Positions 1 through 8,693 of a stretch of 64,000 bases of DNA are shown here, one piece after another (positions within the stretch are counted from its first letter, which is position 1; each line of letters begins with the position of its first letter). The position numbers were made by a program, and so were the translations under genes. Below the pieces are notes generated by a model that saw only the letters and a program-made list of their open reading frames with translations, had not been told where the DNA came from and did not search any database. The stretch is taken from contig NZ_ACQA01000001.1 of NCBI RefSeq assembly GCF_000182645.1, forward strand, positions 744,001-808,000. The letters are read 5' to 3'. The DNA is from Brucella intermedia LMG 3301 (GTDB lineage: Bacteria > Pseudomonadota > Alphaproteobacteria > Rhizobiales > Rhizobiaceae).

Positions 1-2
1 GA

Positions 3-173
3 AAACAGGTGCTGTTGTGGCTGGGAATTGCAATATCGGCTGTCATGCATGCGGGCTTCCTTGCCGCATCATGCCGTCTTGCCCCGCAGAATGTCGCCCC
101 GGTTCGGGTGTGCGTATCCCCGGACGGGCTTCGCCGGAGCGCCCAACGCTTAAGGTGGACGCGCTATGCATGA
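3..173 (+). CDS. 3' end of an unidentified membrane protein gene (partial)
   Basis: An open frame enters from the left edge and ends at the TGA at 171-173, overlapping the first codons of hemN (start ATG 166). Its first visible residues are a hydrophobic stretch (about LLWLGIAISAVMHAGFLAA) that looks like a last transmembrane helix, followed by an arginine-rich tail of about 35 residues. The short overlap with hemN suggests a common operon. NnrS-type proteins, which sit near hemN in some denitrifying alphaproteobacteria, are one guess, but nothing visible proves it. It could also be a chance open frame. Confidence 0.3.
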   Translation, partial: KQVLLWLGIAISAVMHAGFLAASCRLAPQNVAPVRVCVSPDGLRRSAQRLRWTRYA

Positions 174-1500
174 AGAAGCGATAAGACGCTACGCGGCGTT
201 GGCGGTTCCCAGATATACATCCTTTCCAACGGCTGCGGATTTCATACCGGTAGGTGTCGAGACGACGCATCGCTGGCTGCGCCAGATCGGGCCGGAGGAA
301 AGTGTCTCCCTTTACATCCATGTGCCTTATTGTCGGCAGTTGTGCCATTACTGCGGTTGCCACGCAAAAATGGCTGTCCGCAACGATGTGGTCGAGAATT
401 TCTGTACCGCTCTGCTGAGCGAAATCGAGACCGTCAGCAAGAGCTTGACCGCGCGGCCGAACGTCGTCCATCTTCATTGGGGCGGGGGGACGCCCTCGAT
501 CTTGAACCCGCGCCAGTTTACCAGCATTCTGGCTGCACTGCGCGTGGCGTTCGACTTTTCGCCCGAGATGGAACATGCCATCGAGCTTGATCCGCGCACC
601 GTCACGCCACAGCTCGCCCGTACGCTTTCGCTCATGGGCGTCAATCGCGCCAGCCTCGGCGTGCAGGATATCGACGCCGAGGTTCAGAAAGCCATCGGTC
701 GCATCCAGCCGATAGAGACGGTTGCCAAGGCCGCGAGCCTTCTGCGCGAAGTCGGTATCGATCGGCTCAACTTCGATCTCATCTATGGCCTGCCGTTGCA
801 GACGGTGGAGACATTGCGCGAGACCTGCGAAAAGGTTGCCGCGCTCAAGCCTGATCGCGTTGCCTGCTACGGCTATGCGCATCTTCCGCAGCGCCGCGCC
901 AATCAGCGCCTCATCGATGCGAGCCTCCTGCCGGATGCCGATGAACGCTTCGCGCAGGCGCGCGTCGTCGCGGAAAGCTTCATCGGTTTCGGTTATGAAC
1001 CTGTGGGGATCGACCATTATGCATTGCCGGACGACAGTTTGGCCGTTGCCGCGCGCAACGGCACGCTGCACCGCAATTTCCAGGGCTATACGGATGATCG
1101 CTGCCAGACTTTGATCGGCCTGGGTCCGTCATCGATTTCGCAGTTCCCCGGCGGCTATGCCCAGAATATCTCGGACGTGACGCAATATTCAAAACGCGTC
1201 CAAGCGGGTGAACTTGCAACGGTTCGCGGCTATGCCATGCGCGAAAGCGACCGTATCCGCGCCGGTATCATCACAGCGTTGATGTGCAATTTCCGGGTCG
1301 ATCTGAACATGACGGCGCCGGGCGTGGAGTTTTCCGACGAAATGGCCCTGTTGCGCCCTCTGGTCGCGGACGGATTGGTGGAAATCCGTGGCGGGGTCAT
1401 CAGCGCGACAAGCGACGGCAAGCCGCTGATCCGTCTGGTTGCTGCTGCTTTTGATGAATTTCGCAGGGAGACGATGCACGGCTTCAGTTTTGCCGTCTGA
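166..1500 (+). CDS. hemN: Oxygen-independent coproporphyrinogen III oxidase HemN
   Basis: Radical-SAM enzyme that decarboxylates coproporphyrinogen III to protoporphyrinogen IX during anaerobic or microaerobic haem synthesis in the cytoplasm. The CX3CX2C iron-sulfur motif is visible as Cys56, Cys60 and Cys63 with a further Cys65, followed by the GGGTPS SAM-binding stretch near residue 110. Length of 444 residues fits the long bacterial HemN type rather than the shorter HemW paralogues, and the N-terminal YTSFPTA segment is typical of true HemN. The start at 166 overlaps the stop of the partial upstream frame. A strong hairpin at 1587-1619 follows. Oxygen control by an FNR-type factor is common for this gene, but the promoter lies outside the window or within the upstream frame. 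Confidence 0.93.
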   Translation: MHEEAIRRYAALAVPRYTSFPTAADFIPVGVETTHRWLRQIGPEESVSLYIHVPYCRQLCHYCGCHAKMAVRNDVVENFCTALLSEIETVSKSLTARPNVVHLHWGGGTPSILNPRQFTSILAALRVAFDFSPEMEHAIELDPRTVTPQLARTLSLMGVNRASLGVQDIDAEVQKAIGRIQPIETVAKAASLLREVGIDRLNFDLIYGLPLQTVETLRETCEKVAALKPDRVACYGYAHLPQRRANQRLIDASLLPDADERFAQARVVAESFIGFGYEPVGIDHYALPDDSLAVAARNGTLHRNFQGYTDDRCQTLIGLGPSSISQFPGGYAQNISDVTQYSKRVQAGELATVRGYAMRESDRIRAGIITALMCNFRVDLNMTAPGVEFSDEMALLRPLVADGLVEIRGGVISATSDGKPLIRLVAAAFDEFRRETMHGFSFAV

Positions 1501-1586
1501 ACTTGCGCTGGAACAAAGAGGTAGAGCGAAAGAAGCTCTATCAAAAGAATGCTGCTGCACCGGGCCGTCAAAAGGTCAGTGGCATG

Positions 1587-1619
1587 GGAGCACCGCCGTT
1601 GGGGGACGTGCGGTGCTCC
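1587..1619 (+). terminator. Rho-independent terminator of hemN
   Basis: A perfect 10-bp stem (GGAGCACCGC paired with GCGGTGCTCC) with a 13-base loop, followed by a short T-rich stretch (ACTATTTTAG). It lies 87 bases after the hemN stop. Confidence 0.75.
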
Positions 1620-1630
1620 ACTATTTTAGA

Positions 1631-1666
1631 GCACAGCCCGGAAGCCGGAGGGCTTTCGGGCTGTGC
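1631..1666. terminator. Second hairpin between convergent hemN and fsr
   Basis: Perfect 10-bp outer stem (GCACAGCCCG with CGGGCTGTGC) and an inner AAGCC/GGCTT stem. It sits 10 bases beyond the stop of the minus-strand exporter gene and so probably ends its transcript; the T tract is weak on both strands. Confidence 0.6.
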
Positions 1667-1675
1667 GTTTAAGGG

Positions 1676-2887
1676 TCAGGCTTTGCGGTTCTTTTCGAGC
1701 TTTGGCAGGAAAATCGTCAGCAACCCAAGCAGGGGCAGATACGAGCAGATGTTGTAAACATACTCGATGCCCTTCTGGTCAGCCACGACGCCGAGGACGG
1801 CGGCTGCAATACCGGCCATGCCGAATGCGAAGCCGAAGAACAGGCCCGACACCATGCCGACGCGTCCCGGCAGCAATTCCTGTGCGAATACCACGATGGC
1901 CGGGAAGGCCGAGGCGAGGATCAGGCCGATGATGACCGTCAGGACAGCCGTCATTTCGAGGTTGGCATAGGGCAGGGCAAGCGTGAACGGCAGGACGCCG
2001 AGGATCGATGCCCAGATCACCTTGCGCGCACCGATCTTGTCACCGATGGGGCCGCCGATGATCGTTCCTGCGGCAACCGCGCCGAGGAATAGGAACAGAA
2101 GCAACTGCGATGACTGCACCGACACGCCGAAGTGGCTGATGGTGTAGAAGGTGTAATAGCTCGTCAGGCTGGCCATGTAGATGTACTTGGTGAAGACCAG
2201 CATCGCCAGAACGCCAATCGAGACGAGAACCTTGTTGCGCGGCAGCGGAAGGGTCTTGTCCGGCTTTGCCTTGCTGGCATTGGCAATCCGGTAGCGATTG
2301 TACCAGTTGCTCACATACCAGAGCAGCATCATGCCGATCAGCGCGGCAACGGAGAACCAGGACACGCTGATCTGGCCGAACGGCAGAACGATGAACGCTG
2401 CCAGAAGAGGGCCGATCGACGAGCCGAAATTACCGCCCACCTGGAACAGGGACTGCGCAAAGCCATGTCGTCCACCCGAGGCGAGACGTGCGACACGGGC
2501 CGCTTCGGGATGGAAAACAGATGAGCCGAAGCCGACGAAGGCCGCACCCAGAAGCAGGATCGAATAATGATGCGCGGTCGCCAGAAAGACGAGGCCGACA
2601 AGCGTGCAACCCATGCCGAAGGGCAGGGAATAAGGCATCGGCTTGCGGTCTGTGTAGATACCCACCAGTGGCTGCAGGATCGATGCCGTCATCTGGAAGG
2701 TGAACGTCAGAAGTCCGATCTGCCAGAATGACAGGCTGTAATTGTCCTTCAGCATCGGATAGATGGCCGGAAGGAGCGACTGCATCATGTCGTTCAGGAA
2801 GTGGCCCATGCTAGTGGCCAGAATAATGGCGAGGACAGTATTGTCCGCGCCGCTGTTTGATGGCTGCTGTGCAGCACTCATGCTCAT
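1676..2887 (-). CDS. fsr: MFS exporter, fosmidomycin resistance (Fsr) type
   Basis: A 403-residue inner-membrane major facilitator with about 12 hydrophobic segments. The opening (GHFLNDMMQSLLPAIYPMLK) and the GIYTDRKP loop between helices 2 and 3 match the Fsr/YfnC branch, whose E. coli member exports fosmidomycin by proton antiport. A GGAG ribosome site lies 9 bases before the ATG at 2887; a second ATG two codons later is possible. It is divergent from an AraC regulator, and a 47-bp dyad symmetry (3009-3055) lies between them, so local regulation is likely. The true substrate here cannot be read from the sequence. Confidence 0.85.
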   Translation of the reverse strand: MSMSAAQQPSNSGADNTVLAIILATSMGHFLNDMMQSLLPAIYPMLKDNYSLSFWQIGLLTFTFQMTASILQPLVGIYTDRKPMPYSLPFGMGCTLVGLVFLATAHHYSILLLGAAFVGFGSSVFHPEAARVARLASGGRHGFAQSLFQVGGNFGSSIGPLLAAFIVLPFGQISVSWFSVAALIGMMLLWYVSNWYNRYRIANASKAKPDKTLPLPRNKVLVSIGVLAMLVFTKYIYMASLTSYYTFYTISHFGVSVQSSQLLLFLFLGAVAAGTIIGGPIGDKIGARKVIWASILGVLPFTLALPYANLEMTAVLTVIIGLILASAFPAIVVFAQELLPGRVGMVSGLFFGFAFGMAGIAAAVLGVVADQKGIEYVYNICSYLPLLGLLTIFLPKLEKNRKA

Positions 2888-3008
2888 ACTGCTACTCCGA
2901 AGATGGAAGTCAGTCTTCTGGTGTATTTCCTGCCGATACTATCTGACAGCTGGAAACGAGACCTCAAGGAAATTGCGGGGCTTTGATGAGAAACCAGCGA
3001 AAATTTGC

Positions 3009-3055
3009 GAATTTGATGTCTGAACAGGCACGTGTCCTGCTCAAACGTCAAATTC
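3009..3055. promoter_or_regulatory. 47-bp imperfect palindrome between fsr and araC-type gene
   Basis: Outer arms GAATTTGA and TCAAATTC are perfectly complementary. Inner halves TGAACAGG and CCTGCTCA are nearly complementary and flank a central CACGTG at 3029-3034. The dyad lies 122 bases upstream of fsr and about 124 bases upstream of the AraC gene and could be an operator. The rest of this 291-base divergent gap holds no gene. Confidence 0.45.
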
Positions 3056-3178
3056 ATTCCGCCAGCGAATGTCGCGACCCATTCTCAGCACGCTATTAAT
3101 AGGACTATTGCCTCTCGCCCGCTTTCGTGATTTGGTCCAATAGTTTCGAGAGTGGGCCAAACAAGGGGCAGAGCTGCA

Positions 3179-4048
3179 ATGAAACCGAAGTCGCCGCCGG
3201 GCCTGCTGCTTCCGGGAAGCGAGGAACTGCAGAAGTTCCACGAGCAGCGCATTGCCATGCTGGAAGGCATGAGCGGGCCAGTGATTGCCCTGCCGACGCG
3301 CTATCCCGATGGCTATTTCGTGCCGCGCCACCGTCACAGCCGGGCGCAGCTTCTTTGCGCTTCCCAGGGGGTGGTGCTGGTGACGACCGACGCTGGACGC
3401 TGGATGATCCCGAGCGATCACGCCATGTGGATACCGGCGGGTGTGGAGCATTCGGTCGAAATCCTCGGCGAAGTCTTCATGCGGTCGATCTATATCTGCG
3501 TCGATGCCGTGTCCGGCGTGCCGGATTATCTTCATGTGGTCGGGCTGACCGACCTGATGCGGTGCCTCATAACCGATGCAACGGCGCAGGACAGCACGCC
3601 GGAACCGGACAGTCGCGATGCTCTAGTGATCGAGCTTATATTGCGGGACCTTCACACATTGCCGCAGCGCTCGTTGGGGCTGCCTTTTCCATCCGATCCG
3701 CGCTTGCAGAAACTATGCCGGGAATTCGTGAAAAAGCCTTCTTCACGCGCCACAATTGACGACTGGGCGGACAGAATGGCGATGAGCCGACGCTCGTTCA
3801 CCCGGCATTTCCAGCGGGAAACCGGCGTAAGCCTTTCGGTCTGGCGCCAGCAGGCATGCCTCTTCGCTGCGGTCCCACGCCTCACGGAAGGGGAAGCGGT
3901 GACGAGCGTGGCGCTGGATCTGGGATATGACAGCGTTTCCGCTTTCACGACGATGTTCCGCAGGATGCTCGGAGTTTCGCCGCGGTTCTATCTGCCGCGG
4001 CTGGATACTGTTCCGTTTGAACGCAGCGATAGCGTCGCGGCGGAATAA
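3179..4048 (+). CDS. AraC family transcriptional regulator with N-terminal cupin
   Basis: DNA-binding regulator of about 289 residues. The N-terminal half has a cupin-type effector domain with an HRHSRAQL motif and the segment PSDHAMWIPAGVEH. The C-terminal 95 residues hold the double helix-turn-helix of AraC proteins (DWADRMAMSRRSFTRHFQRE, then the conserved LGYDSVSAFTTMFRR). I chose the ATG at 3179, preceded by GGGGCAG; a GTG at 3152 in the same frame would add nine residues. It is divergent from the fsr-type exporter, which it may control, possibly through the palindrome at 3009-3055. That link is inference; the effector is unknown. Confidence 0.85.
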   Translation: MKPKSPPGLLLPGSEELQKFHEQRIAMLEGMSGPVIALPTRYPDGYFVPRHRHSRAQLLCASQGVVLVTTDAGRWMIPSDHAMWIPAGVEHSVEILGEVFMRSIYICVDAVSGVPDYLHVVGLTDLMRCLITDATAQDSTPEPDSRDALVIELILRDLHTLPQRSLGLPFPSDPRLQKLCREFVKKPSSRATIDDWADRMAMSRRSFTRHFQRETGVSLSVWRQQACLFAAVPRLTEGEAVTSVALDLGYDSVSAFTTMFRRMLGVSPRFYLPRLDTVPFERSDSVAAE

Positions 4049-4089
4049 TAACAATTGTCTCTGCGATTGGAGCGCATTAATAGGGCCAC

Positions 4090-4665
4090 ATGCTTTTTCA
4101 ACGCCGTAATCCCCCGACCAGAAAAGAGCGCCTGAGGCTTCTGGTCTGGCCGCGCCGCTCCTTCTCCCGTTCCCTCCGGTACGGTGGCAAGCGGATTCTG
4201 CGCATCACTGCCTCGCCCCATGCCGTGGCCGCCGGCCTGGCAGTCGGCGTGTTCTCGGCCTTTACGCCCTTCTTCGGCTTCCATCTCATCATCGCAATCG
4301 TGCTGGCTTATGTCCTTGCCGGAAATATCGCGGCTGCGGCCCTTGGCACGACACTTGCCAACCCCCTGACGCTGCCGTTCATCTGGGGGAGCACGTTCGA
4401 GCTTGGCCGCTTCATCATGAATGGAAGCATCGATGATGCGCCGCCGATCCATCTGGGGCGGGCCCTGGAAACCATGCGTTTCGATGAAATCTGGACCCCG
4501 CTCCTGAAGCCCATGCTGTTCGGTTCCACCATTCTGGGTGCTGCATTCGCCGTCGTGGTCTATTTTGTCACCCGGTTTGCGGTTTCGGCTTTCCGTCGCC
4601 GCCGTATCGAACGTCTTGCGGAAAAGCACCGCCTGCACCGCGCACAGGAGCCCCAGAAAGTATGA
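4090..4665 (+). CDS. DUF2062 domain membrane protein
   Basis: A 191-residue protein with a basic N-terminus and three to four hydrophobic segments. The middle carries the DUF2062 signature: [20 protein letters not shown] followed by a second helix and [10 protein letters not shown]. The family is widespread in alphaproteobacteria and its biochemical role is unknown. The stop overlaps the acpS start (ATGA at 4662-4665), so the two are co-translated. This places it at the head of the acpS-lepB-rnc-era-recO block, as in other Brucellaceae. Confidence 0.85.
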   Translation: MLFQRRNPPTRKERLRLLVWPRRSFSRSLRYGGKRILRITASPHAVAAGLAVGVFSAFTPFFGFHLIIAIVLAYVLAGNIAAAALGTTLANPLTLPFIWGSTFELGRFIMNGSIDDAPPIHLGRALETMRFDEIWTPLLKPMLFGSTILGAAFAVVVYFVTRFAVSAFRRRRIERLAEKHRLHRAQEPQKV

Positions 4666-5066
4666 TTGTCGGGATTGGCAGCGACCTCATCGATATTCGC
4701 CGTGTCGAAAGTGCGCTTGAACGGCATGGCGACCGTTTCCGCAACCGGGTCTTTACAGAGGTCGAGCAGAAGAAATCGGATGGACGCAAGCAGCGCGCCG
4801 CATCTTATGCGAAGCGTTTCGCGGCGAAGGAAGCCTGCGCCAAGGCGCTGGGAACCGGAATAGCCCAGGGCGTGTTCTGGCGCGACATGGGCGTGGTCAA
4901 CGCTCCTTCCGGAAAGCCCACGATGCATCTAACCGGCGGTGCGGCGAAACAGTTGCAAAAACTCTTGCCCGCTGGAACGCGCGCCGCCATACATCTGACA
5001 ATTACCGATGATTTTCCTCTCGCTCAGGCCTTCGTTATCATCGAAGCCCTGCCTGAGACGGAATAA
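4662..5066 (+). CDS. acpS: Holo-[acyl-carrier-protein] synthase
   Basis: Transfers 4'-phosphopantetheine from coenzyme A to a serine of acyl carrier protein, activating it for fatty acid synthesis. The 134-residue length is normal for AcpS. Magnesium-binding Asp8 (in GIGSDLIDI) and Glu57 (in [12 protein letters not shown]) are present. The gene overlaps the DUF2062 gene by four bases and is followed after 122 bases by lepB, linking lipid synthesis with protein export genes. Confidence 0.95.
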   Translation: MIVGIGSDLIDIRRVESALERHGDRFRNRVFTEVEQKKSDGRKQRAASYAKRFAAKEACAKALGTGIAQGVFWRDMGVVNAPSGKPTMHLTGGAAKQLQKLLPAGTRAAIHLTITDDFPLAQAFVIIEALPETE

Positions 5067-5188
5067 TTGTGATTGTGGCAGATAACTCCTGCTCATAATC
5101 GTGCGATAAACCCGCGTTCTGCGGGCGGCGTGATTGCGTCATCCATTCATAGTCGTTATTAGATCGCGTTATCGGAAGCGGAGATACA

Positions 5189-5971
5189 ATGAGCGTGTCC
5201 AGCAAGAGTGAGACAAAAAAATCCGGCGGCCTTGGCGAAACCATCAGCGTTATCGTGCAGGCGCTGCTGCTGGCACTGGTCATCCGCACCCTTCTTTTCC
5301 AGCCTTTCAGCATACCGTCCGGCTCGATGCGCCCAACGCTTCTGGAAGGCGATTATCTGTTCGTGTCGAAATATGCCTATGGCTATTCGCGCTATTCGCT
5401 TCCGTTCGGACTGGACCTGTTTTCGGGCCGTATCTGGAGCGCGGAGCCGAAGCGCGGCGACGTGGTGGTGTTCAAGCTGCCAAGCGACCCATCGGTCGAT
5501 TATATCAAGCGCGTGATCGGCCTGCCGGGCGACCGCGTGCAGATGCGCGGCGGCGTGCTCTATATCAACGATCAGGCGGTCAAGCGCGAGCGGATCGGCA
5601 CGATCGATAATCCCGATGTGACCGAGCAGAACCGTCCGGTCGATGTCTATCGGGAAACCCTGCCGGAAGGCGTGACCTATGATACGCTTGATCTCGCACC
5701 GAATTCCATCGGTGACGATACGCGCGTCTTTGAAGTTCCCGCCGGTCATTTCTTCATGATGGGCGACAACCGCGACAACTCGCTCGACAGCCGCTTCAGC
5801 GTTGGCTACGTGCCGTTTGAAAATCTTGTCGGACGCGCGAACATCATCTTCTTCTCCATCGCCGACAAGGCGAGCCCGCTTGAAATCTGGAAATGGCCGA
5901 CTGAAGTACGCTTTGGCCGACTGTTCAGTTCAGTTGCAGGCACACCGCATACAGCCGTAACCGGAAATTGA
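5189..5971 (+). CDS. lepB: Signal peptidase I
   Basis: Membrane-bound serine protease that removes signal peptides from exported proteins. One N-terminal transmembrane helix (about residues 18-38) is followed by the catalytic Ser46 in PSGSMRPTL and the general-base Lys107 in DYIKRVIGLPGD. The family box GDNRDNSLDSR is also present. Length of 260 residues fits alphaproteobacterial LepB. The preceding 122-base gap contains a small CCCGC/GCGGG hairpin near 5108-5122. Only one base separates the stop from the rnc start, so lepB and rnc are co-transcribed. Confidence 0.96.
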   Translation: MSVSSKSETKKSGGLGETISVIVQALLLALVIRTLLFQPFSIPSGSMRPTLLEGDYLFVSKYAYGYSRYSLPFGLDLFSGRIWSAEPKRGDVVVFKLPSDPSVDYIKRVIGLPGDRVQMRGGVLYINDQAVKRERIGTIDNPDVTEQNRPVDVYRETLPEGVTYDTLDLAPNSIGDDTRVFEVPAGHFFMMGDNRDNSLDSRFSVGYVPFENLVGRANIIFFSIADKASPLEIWKWPTEVRFGRLFSSVAGTPHTAVTGN

Positions 5972-5972
5972 A

Positions 5973-6677
5973 ATGGCTTCGGCAAATCAGGCAGCAGCAA
6001 TTCTGGAAGAGCGCACTGGACACCGTTTTCTCAACGTGAAGCGGCTGGATCGTGCGCTCACCCACTCAAGTGTGCAAGCGCCCTCGCGGGCAAATTATGA
6101 ACGTCTCGAATTTCTCGGCGACCGCGTTCTGGGACTGACGGTCGCGGAAATGCTGTACGACGAGTTTCCGGAAGCGTCCGAAGGCGAATTGTCGGTTCGT
6201 CTCAATGCGCTGGTGAACGCGGAAACCTGTGCGGCGATTGCCGACGAGATCGGGCTTGCCGATCTCATCCATACGGGTTCCGATATAAAATCATTGAATG
6301 ACAAACGCCTTTTGAACGTGCGCGCCGATGTCGTGGAGGCGCTGATCGCCACGATCTATCTGGATGGCGGACTGGACGCCGTGCGTCCCTTCGTCAAGCG
6401 CTTCTGGAAGAAACGGTCTTTGCAAACCGGGGCCGCCCGCCGCGACGCCAAGACGGAATTGCAGGAATGGGCGCATCAGCAGGGCAATGTCCACCCTGCC
6501 TATTCGATCATCAGCCGCACCGGCCCGGACCATGATCCGCTGTTCATGGTAGAGGTGACGGTCAAGGGCTTTGCTGCGGAAACGGGCGAGGGCCGTTCAA
6601 AACGGATAGCCGAGCAGCACGCGGCGGAAGCGATGCTTTATCGTGAAGGCGTCTGGAAGCGTGACAATCCGGCTTGA
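5973..6677 (+). CDS. rnc: Ribonuclease III
   Basis: Double-strand-specific endoribonuclease that processes rRNA precursors and many mRNAs. The signature ERLEFLGDRVLG with Glu43 and Asp50 is present, together with the metal-binding DVVEALIATIYLDGG segment. A C-terminal double-stranded RNA-binding domain covers about residues 160-228. Length of 234 residues is typical. It follows lepB with one base between. Confidence 0.96.
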   Translation: MASANQAAAILEERTGHRFLNVKRLDRALTHSSVQAPSRANYERLEFLGDRVLGLTVAEMLYDEFPEASEGELSVRLNALVNAETCAAIADEIGLADLIHTGSDIKSLNDKRLLNVRADVVEALIATIYLDGGLDAVRPFVKRFWKKRSLQTGAARRDAKTELQEWAHQQGNVHPAYSIISRTGPDHDPLFMVEVTVKGFAAETGEGRSKRIAEQHAAEAMLYREGVWKRDNPA

Positions 6678-6827
6678 TGCAAGAATTGGCAAATTTTAAA
6701 TCGTGATCGGTTATAATGGTCTGATACGGATAATGCCGCTTTCACGAGCAGTTTTGTCGTATCTGGGACGTCGTGCGCTGGAGGACGGCGGCGTTCCGCA
6801 AGGAAATATCGTCTGGAAGGATAAACA

Positions 6828-7763
6828 ATGAATAATCGGACGACGCCGGCTGACGGCGAAAACGAAGCAGGACAAACCCGTTCCGGCTTCGTGGCGTTGA
6901 TAGGGGCGCCGAATGCGGGGAAATCCACACTGGTCAATCAGCTTGTGGGAACAAAGGTTTCTATCGTCACGCATAAGGTGCAGACCACACGCGCGCTCGT
7001 GCGCGGCATATTCATCGAAGGTCCGGCGCAGATCGTTCTGGTGGACACGCCGGGGATTTTCCGCCCGAAGCGCAGGCTCGACCGCGCCATGGTCACCACG
7101 GCCTGGGGCGGCGCCAAGGATGCCGACATCATTCTGGTCCTTCTCGATTCGCAAGGCGGCTTGAACGAGAATGCCGAAGCGCTGCTTTCGAGCATGAAGG
7201 ATGTGCGCCAGAAGAAGGTTCTGGTGCTCAACAAGGTAGATCGCGTCGATCCGCCGGTTCTGCTGGATCTCGCCCGCAAGGCCAACGAGCTTGTCGCATT
7301 CGACCAGACTTTCATGGTCTCGGCCTTGAACGGCTCCGGCTGCAAGGATCTGGCGAAATATCTGGCCGACAATGTTCCGAATGGTCCATGGTACTATCCG
7401 GAAGACCAGATCTCCGACATGCCGATGCGCCAGCTCGCAGCCGAGATCACCCGCGAAAAGCTTTACCTGCGCCTGCACGAGGAACTTCCCTATGCGTCGA
7501 CCGTGGAAACGGAGCGCTGGGAAGAACGCAAGGACGGTTCCGTTCGCATCGAGCAGGTCATCTATGTCGAGCGCGAGAGCCAGAAGAAGATCGTGCTCGG
7601 TCACAAGGGCGAGACGATCAAGGCGATCGGACAATCCGCACGCAAGGAAATCTCCGAAATACTGGAACAGACGGTTCATCTCTTCCTTTTCGTAAAAGTG
7701 CGTGAGAACTGGGGTAACGACCCGGAACGCTATCGCGAGATGGGTCTTGATTTCCCAACCTAG
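6828..7763 (+). CDS. era: GTPase Era
   Basis: Ribosome-assembly GTPase that binds the 3' end of 16S rRNA. G1 (GAPNAGKS, residues 26-33), G3 (DTPG) and G4 (NKVD) motifs are visible. The C-terminal KH domain includes GHKGETIKAIGQSARKEI. A clear GGAAGGA ribosome site lies 7 bases before the ATG. The 150-base gap after rnc may carry a separate promoter. Length of 311 residues is normal. Confidence 0.96.
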   Translation: MNNRTTPADGENEAGQTRSGFVALIGAPNAGKSTLVNQLVGTKVSIVTHKVQTTRALVRGIFIEGPAQIVLVDTPGIFRPKRRLDRAMVTTAWGGAKDADIILVLLDSQGGLNENAEALLSSMKDVRQKKVLVLNKVDRVDPPVLLDLARKANELVAFDQTFMVSALNGSGCKDLAKYLADNVPNGPWYYPEDQISDMPMRQLAAEITREKLYLRLHEELPYASTVETERWEERKDGSVRIEQVIYVERESQKKIVLGHKGETIKAIGQSARKEISEILEQTVHLFLFVKVRENWGNDPERYREMGLDFPT

Positions 7764-7781
7764 ATTATAACACTGGTGACC

Positions 7782-8513
7782 ATGGAATGGCGCGATGAAG
7801 GCATAATTCTCGGGACACGACGCCATGGCGAGACAAGCGCCATCGTGGAAGTGATGACCCGTGAGCATGGCCGCCATATGGGAATGGTGCGCGGCGGGCG
7901 TTCCCGCCGCATGCAGCCTCTGCTGCAACCGGGCAATCATGTGGATGTGACATGGTGGGCGCGGCTGGATGAGCATATGGGCAGCTTTACCATCGAACCG
8001 CTGGAGTTTGCTGCCGCCCGCCTCATCGAAACGCCAGTGGCGCTTTACGGCATCCAGCTTGCGGCTTCACACCTGCGTCTTTTGCCCGAGCGCGACCCGC
8101 ATCGCGGTCTTTATGAGACGCTTCGGCTCATCATCGAACATTTCGACGATCCGCTTGCGTCAGGCGAACTGGTATTGCGCTTTGAAGTTATGATGCTGGA
8201 AGAGCTGGGCTTCGGCCTAGATCTGAAGGAATGCGCCGCGACCGGCGTCAAGGAAGACCTGATCTATGTCTCGCCAAAATCGGGGCGTGCGGTCTGCCGC
8301 GAAGTGGGTGCGCCTTGGGCCGACAAGCTCCTGCTTTTGCCGGGTTTCGTCAACAATACTGCCGTTCGCGCAGCATCCTATGACGACATAGACCATGCCT
8401 TTACGATGACAGGCTATTTTCTGATGCGGCACGTCTGGGAACCACGGGCGATAACGCCACCCGATGCGCGGGGCGGGTTCCTGAACGCCCTCGGTCGGGC
8501 GATCAATGCCTAG
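7782..8513 (+). CDS. recO: DNA repair protein RecO
   Basis: Mediator that helps RecA load on single-stranded DNA in the RecFOR gap-repair pathway. The N-terminal OB-fold begins with MEWRDEGIILGTRRHGETSA, a strongly conserved opening in Brucellaceae. That conservation is why I start at ATG 7782 rather than at the GTG two codons earlier (7776). Length of 243 residues is typical. The TAG stop is immediately followed by the repeat block at 8513-8689. Confidence 0.93.
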   Translation: MEWRDEGIILGTRRHGETSAIVEVMTREHGRHMGMVRGGRSRRMQPLLQPGNHVDVTWWARLDEHMGSFTIEPLEFAAARLIETPVALYGIQLAASHLRLLPERDPHRGLYETLRLIIEHFDDPLASGELVLRFEVMMLEELGFGLDLKECAATGVKEDLIYVSPKSGRAVCREVGAPWADKLLLLPGFVNNTAVRAASYDDIDHAFTMTGYFLMRHVWEPRAITPPDARGGFLNALGRAINA

Positions 8514-8615
8514 AGCATTTCCAGCAAAAGTGTGAAACGGCTTTGCGTTGGATAATGCGATAAAACAAATAGTTAGAGCGGTTCCGGCGATTCTGTTAGA
8601 ACAGGAACCGCTCTA
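8513..8615. repeat. Two-hairpin intergenic repeat, copy 1
   Basis: First module (8513-8570): GAGCATTTCC, then GCAAAAGTGTGAAACGG, then GGATAATGCG and AAAACAAA. Second module (8574-8615): a 12-bp perfect stem, TAGAGCGGTTCC with GGAACCGCTCTA, around an 18-base loop. The same layout recurs at 26355-26424, 41283-41390 and, in part, at 19311-19348 and 56355-56410. Related elements are widespread in Rhizobiales genomes. Here it separates convergent recO and the phosphatase gene. Confidence 0.75.
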
Positions 8616-8689
8616 GTCGCCTGATTCCGACATTTGCATCCCTCGAATATGAGCGCTGAGCAAATGCCGGAATCAAAAAGACCACTAGT
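8613..8689. repeat. Nested-palindrome repeat D, copy 1
   Basis: The core holds inverted arms GATTCCGACATTTGC and GCAAATGCCGGAATC around the loop ATCCCTCGAATATGAGCGCTGA. The right end is AGACCACTAG. The reverse complement matches 49067-49142 almost base for base, including the loop, so this is a dispersed repeat and not just a terminator. The left outer arm here is degenerate. Confidence 0.75.
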
Positions 8690-8693
8690 AACT

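Noticed and set aside
6711..7976. 421-codon open frame opposite era and recO
   Set aside because: It spans two genuine genes and their gap; not a coding pattern.
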